This document shows positions 60,284 through 64,000 of a stretch of 64,000 bases of DNA, piece after piece. The stretch covers positions 1 to 64,000 of the forward strand of contig JARKIP010000011.1 in assembly GCA_029990175.1 (NCBI GenBank), in the 5' to 3' direction. This stretch comes from Petunia secreta (Eukaryota > Streptophyta > Magnoliopsida > Solanales > Solanaceae). The position numbers and the translations under genes are program-made. The notes below the pieces were generated by a model, which saw only the letters and a list, made by a program, of their open reading frames with translations, was not told the origin of the DNA and made no database searches. The first letter of the stretch is position 1; each line of letters opens with the position of its first letter.

Positions 60284-60639
60284 TATATGTATTGTATTGT
60301 ACTAGGTTTGGATAGACTGTATTGTTTCCTATGGTATAATAAGGTAAAGGGTAAAACGAAAATAATAATTAATAAGTGAGGGCATGATGGAAAGAAAAGA
60401 GAGGTAACAATGCGATCACACCAAACGATCGTTGCATAAAGTGAAAGTGTTCATCGTTACGTAACGATGGATTTAACAATGGATTTTTTATACATATATA
60501 CAAATTTACACTCCTATATTACAAAATAATAGCAATATTTTTATAAAAATTACATCCCATAGCAACATTTTTTCTAGCAATAATTTAGAAATTTTCAAAT
60601 AAAAGGAAATTCAGTCTTTCCAAATATAACAGTATCTAG

Positions 60640-61020
60640 ATCCTCTGCCGCTGTCAAACCTGAACCCACTGGAAACCTAAGCCCCCACAAAAAATTCACA
60701 ACAAAACTAACAACTGTACCAGAGAACAATTCTCAACAACTCAGCCCACCGCCGATTCTGCCGGAAAACCCCCAATTTTACTCCCCAATTCTCTTTTTCC
60801 AGTGGGCCCACGCTCTTTCAATTCTCAATTCAAGTTCAAGTACCCATTCACCGGTTCACTTTTAGCCCCAAGTTGTAAAGATTGGACCTTTGGGATGAAG
60901 TTGTAAAAGAAGTTGAAAGGGAAAATGAAAAGCGGCTACCAGGAGGAGGCTGGAGGTGGCGAGAGTGGTGGGGGTGGGGGGCTAAGAGAGGCCAATTTGC
61001 ACTGGTCTGTATAAAAGGAC
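60640..61020. other. Gene-like cargo in element M
   Basis: This stretch has different base composition from its surroundings, with codon-like Pro/Ser-rich open sequence (SPPPILPENPQFYS, about 60745-60790). It could be a captured host-gene fragment, as in Pack-MULEs. I do not recognise the source. Confidence 0.35.
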
Positions 61021-61429
61021 TCAATTTTGACCAAGTTCATTGGATTAAATTTACGGGATTCAATTCAACCTTACAAATTTTGATATAGCTCCTGCAAAAG
61101 AGACAAGTTAAAAGGGAGATCTTGAAACTGTCTAAGGAAAAGAAAAAAGAAATTGATAAGAGACCATGTGAGTATAGTTTCAAAAAAAGAAATTTGACAT
61201 GGAAGATTCTGAAAAATCTAATGGCAGAAATGAGTATCTCAATAAGAAGGGAACATAAAGAAATCAAATAATACCCAAAAACACGCGGTGGCAGGGAGAG
61301 TATTTTTAACACATATTTAATTATAACAGATTAGTTATTATTATATATACACAAAGAGAAACAACGCACAAACATGATGAAAAAATGTTGAAACGGTCTA
61401 GATACAACTAAATACAGTCTACAAATAGT

Positions 61430-62460
61430 TAGATACAATGCAAAACAATGCAGATACAGCGAGATACTGTAAGATACAATGTGATACGAGATGCCTTGTA
61501 ATTGAGATACAGTTAGATACGAGGTGGTTGGTAGTTGAGATACGATGTGGTTGGTATGCGAGATACGGCTAGATACGAGGTATTTTGTAGTTGAGATACA
61601 ATGAGATACGATGTGGTTGGTAGGCGAGATATGGTTAGATACGAGGTGGTTGGTAGTTGAGATACAGTGAGATACGATGTGGTTGGTAGTTGAGATACAA
61701 TGAGATACGATGTGGTTAGTAGGCGAGATACGGTTAGATACGAGGTGGTTGATAGTTGAGATATAGTGAGATACGATGTGGTTGGTAGGCGAGATACAGT
61801 TAGATACGAGGTGATTGGTAGCTGAGATACAATGAGATATGATGTGGTTTGTAGGCGAGATACAGTTAGATACGAGGTGGTTGGTAGTTGAGATACAGTA
61901 AGATACAACGAGATACGAGGTGGTTGGTAGTTGAGATACGGTGAGATACGATGTGGTTGGTAGGCGAGATACGGTTAGATACGAGGTAGTTGGTAGTTGA
62001 GATACGATGTGGTTGGTAGGCGAGATACGGTTAGATACGAGGTGGTTGGTAGTTGAGATACAGTGAGATACAATGAGATACGATGTGGTTGGTAGGCGAG
62101 ATACGGTTATATACGAGGTGGTTGGTCGTAAGAAACAGTGAGATACAACGAGATACGATGTGGTTGATAGTTGAGATACAATGAGATACGATGTGGTTGG
62201 TAGGCGAGATACGGTTAGATACGAGGTGGTTGGTAGTTGAGATACAGTGAGATACGATGTGGTTGGTAGGCGAGATACGGTTATATACGAGGTGGTTGGT
62301 AGTGAGAAACAGTGAGATACAACGAGATACGATGTGGTTGGTAGTTGAGATACAATGAGATACAAGGTGGTTGGTAGTTGAGATACAATGAGATACAAAG
62401 TAGTTGGTAGTTAAGAAACATCGAGATGCAGTGAGATACAACGAGATACAGTGAGGATGG
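61430..62460. repeat. 33-bp minisatellite in element M
   Basis: About 30 units alternate between two 33-bp types, GAGATACGGTTAGATACGAG and GAGATACAGTGAGATACGAT starts, each ending TGGTTGGTAGTT or TGGTTGGTAGGC. Because 33 is a multiple of three and the minus strand lacks stops, a 355-codon open frame (62398-61331) with an 11-residue period appears. It is most likely a repeat artefact. Confidence 0.93.
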
Positions 62461-62854
62461 GATGAGAAAAAGTGAAATTGGGGGAAATGGAGGAGTAAAA
62501 GTGAAATTGTGGGAAATGGTGGGAGGAAAGGTGAAATAATGGGAAGTGAGAGGAGCAAAAGAGATAGTGGGGGAAATAGGAGGAAAAATATAAGGGTTTG
62601 GTATGTTATGGGAAAATATTACTATGTTTTTGCTATGTTTGTAATTAACTTATCTTTTCCTTTGTGATGGGTAATTTTGCTAAAATATTGCTATGTTTTA
62701 TAAATAACTTCTAAAACTTGTACTTTTATGTAAAAAAATCCTTTAACAATATAATACATAGTAATTAGAGTAACATCAAAACAAGCATCGTACTCTTGAT
62801 AACAATACAATACAATACAATACAAATACAATAGGTAATAACCATCCAAACAAG

Positions 62855-64000
62855 CTATTAGTGACATTAATATTATCCACGATGATGTGAGTTCTTATTC
62901 AAGCCCAACTAATAACACACAAACAGAGTTATTTGAAAATTAAATAGGACTACTGATAGTGTCCTGAACTTAGAAAGATTTTGAGGAGCGTTACAAAATT
63001 GATTGATAGTAAATGAAATATTAGAATAATAAATGAAAAAGTTTATTTTGACAGAGCAACTATTACATGGATTTAAAATTTACAGTAGTAATTAACAAAG
63101 TAATTAGTGAAGAAAAGAATAAAAAATTGCATAAATAGAAACAATATGAAACTTTAGAACATTCCAAACGAAAAGAATATCATAATAATTGGAAGTTGGA
63201 AGTAAGAGTTGAAAAATTCCATTCCTCCGTAGTACACTTAACTCTCCTACATTCACACTGCTGTAACTTTTTTTATTTGAGAAATCAGAAATAATGACAG
63301 CCATATTGGAAGAAAGGTGAGTTAAAAATGAGAATCCTAGTCAGTGCATATAGACCATGTCATAGTGGGACCCCCATGTAAGACGTGGAATAGAACTATG
63401 GTGAGAGATGTGACACATTGCTCCAAATTCAAGCTCCACATTCTATTCCTTTTGTATTAAAATATTAATACGTTACTTATCCTATACCTGCAAACTAAGG
63501 AGTATAAAAATTAAGTATTCTTGGCAGGAAAGATTAACAGAAGGTTGTGAGTTGTGACTTCTGAAAAAGCTTAAACGAACTCTCTTTGTTTCTTTCTACT
63601 CTTCCATTGTTTTCTTGTCATTACTTCTATATTCATTTTAACTTTTGATAAATGTTATTCTAAAGCCACAATATAATTATTAAATTCAATTTAAACTCGA
63701 TCCTCTTTTCCAAGAGAATTTCTCATTTGTTCCTCAAGAAGTGAGCATTGGTGGGGGAGGGAAAAGTGCACATGTTAGGAGTTATGAGGAAAGTCTATAG
63801 TCAACAAGGACATATTTTTATTCATACTAACAAAGTCCATTTTGAGAAAAGAAAATAATTGATAATTATCCGACTCAAAATAAGTATTTGAACCAAATTA
63901 TTTTGATTCACGATAAGCGTCATCTAAAAATTTGAATAATTTTTTTAAATTACTATAATAAATTATTAAAAAATCTGAGAAAAGCACTTATTTTGAATTG
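62855..64000. other. AT-rich sequence without recognised features
   Basis: No open frame of note, no LTR or TIR pair. A weak possibility is upstream DNA of a host gene beyond the window. Confidence 0.4.

Larger units (their letters stand above)
60481..62741. mobile_element. Element M: Mutator-type non-autonomous DNA transposon
   Basis: Terminal inverted repeats of about 80 bp at roughly 75% identity start GGATTTTTTATACAT (left) and GGATTTTTTTACAT (right, minus strand), sharing ATAGCAATATTT further in. A perfect 9-bp duplication TTTAACAAT at 60472-60480 and 62742-62750 is the hallmark length of Mutator-like elements. No transposase is present. The cargo is a GC-richer gene-like stretch (60640-61020) and a 33-bp minisatellite (61430-62460). 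Confidence 0.77.
60304..62854. mobile_element. MITE-like element with GTTTGGAT ends, split by element M
   Basis: The left part (60304-60480) starts AGGTTTGGATAGACTGTATTG. The right part (62742-62854), read on the minus strand, starts TAGCTTGTTTGGATGGTTAT with TTGTA repeats. Together they look like a short TIR element, and the left arm carries the palindrome CGTTACGTAACG (60454-60465). Boundaries and target duplication are not certain, and the family name is unknown to me. Confidence 0.4.

Noticed and set aside
61331..62558. Real repetitive protein gene
   Set aside because: The open frames exist because a 33-bp repeat without stops is multiplied; three overlapping frames are open in parts and there is no promoter evidence.
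62855..64000. Host gene at the right edge
   Set aside because: Short open frames only, AT-rich throughout, no recognisable domain or clear promoter-to-start layout.

Overview
This window looks like repeat-dominated intergenic DNA from a flowering plant nuclear genome. I see no host gene that I can defend and no RNA gene. Almost every base between 1 and about 62855 belongs to LTR retrotransposons, their solo LTRs, or a DNA transposon. The element types (Tat/Ogre-lineage Ty3-gypsy elements with an antisense extra ORF, and a SIRE/Maximus-type Ty1-copia element with an envelope-like ORF) and the style of their sequences suggest a eudicot, most likely Solanaceae. The species assignment is inference from recalled family resemblance, not from a search.

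Layout. 1-11768: element A, an Ogre-like non-autonomous element on the minus strand, with 2.5 kb LTRs and a gene-less interior rich in tandem repeats. Its 3' LTR (left) is cut by the window start and carries a 2.1 kb solo LTR (B, 1457-3564, target duplication GCGAC). 12066-22745: element C, a Tat-lineage gypsy element on the minus strand (gag-PR-RT-RNaseH-archaeal RNaseH-INT) with an antisense, apparently intron-containing aORF on the plus strand. 23512-24069: solo LTR F (target duplication ATGCA). 24742-31721: element D, a gag-PR-aORF relative with no RT, RNaseH or integrase (target duplication ATATA). 32076-about 60283: element E, the oldest layer, a C-like gypsy element whose gag and 5' LTR are gone. 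E was hit by element G (34411-44115, copia SIRE type, target duplication AAGCC), by element H (46694-56244, plus-strand gag-PR-aORF type, target duplication ACCCC) and by solo LTR J (59056-59881). H in turn contains solo LTR K of the A family (52253-54841, target duplication ACCTT). 60304-about 62854: a MITE-like element split by a Mutator-type element M (60481-62741, 9-bp duplication TTTAACAAT), which carries a 33-bp minisatellite. 62855-64000: AT-rich sequence with nothing recognisable.

How the parts work together. The autonomous elements encode Gag (capsid), protease, reverse transcriptase, RNase H and integrase; A, D and H lack some or all of these and would depend on others. All coding regions carry nonsense codons or frameshifts, so everything here looks inactive now. 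LTR differences counted by eye are about 2% for A, 3-4% for C and G, 8% for D and 14% for H, which agrees with the nesting order.

The most unusual signal is in element G. An 11-base palindrome-like word, GGA(A/C)C(A/T)G(G/T)TCC, recurs 14 times exactly, with further one-mismatch copies, across LTR, coding (in all reading frames) and non-coding sequence. Several copies have extra inverted arms private to that site. Solo LTR J shows a similar phenomenon with a different word.
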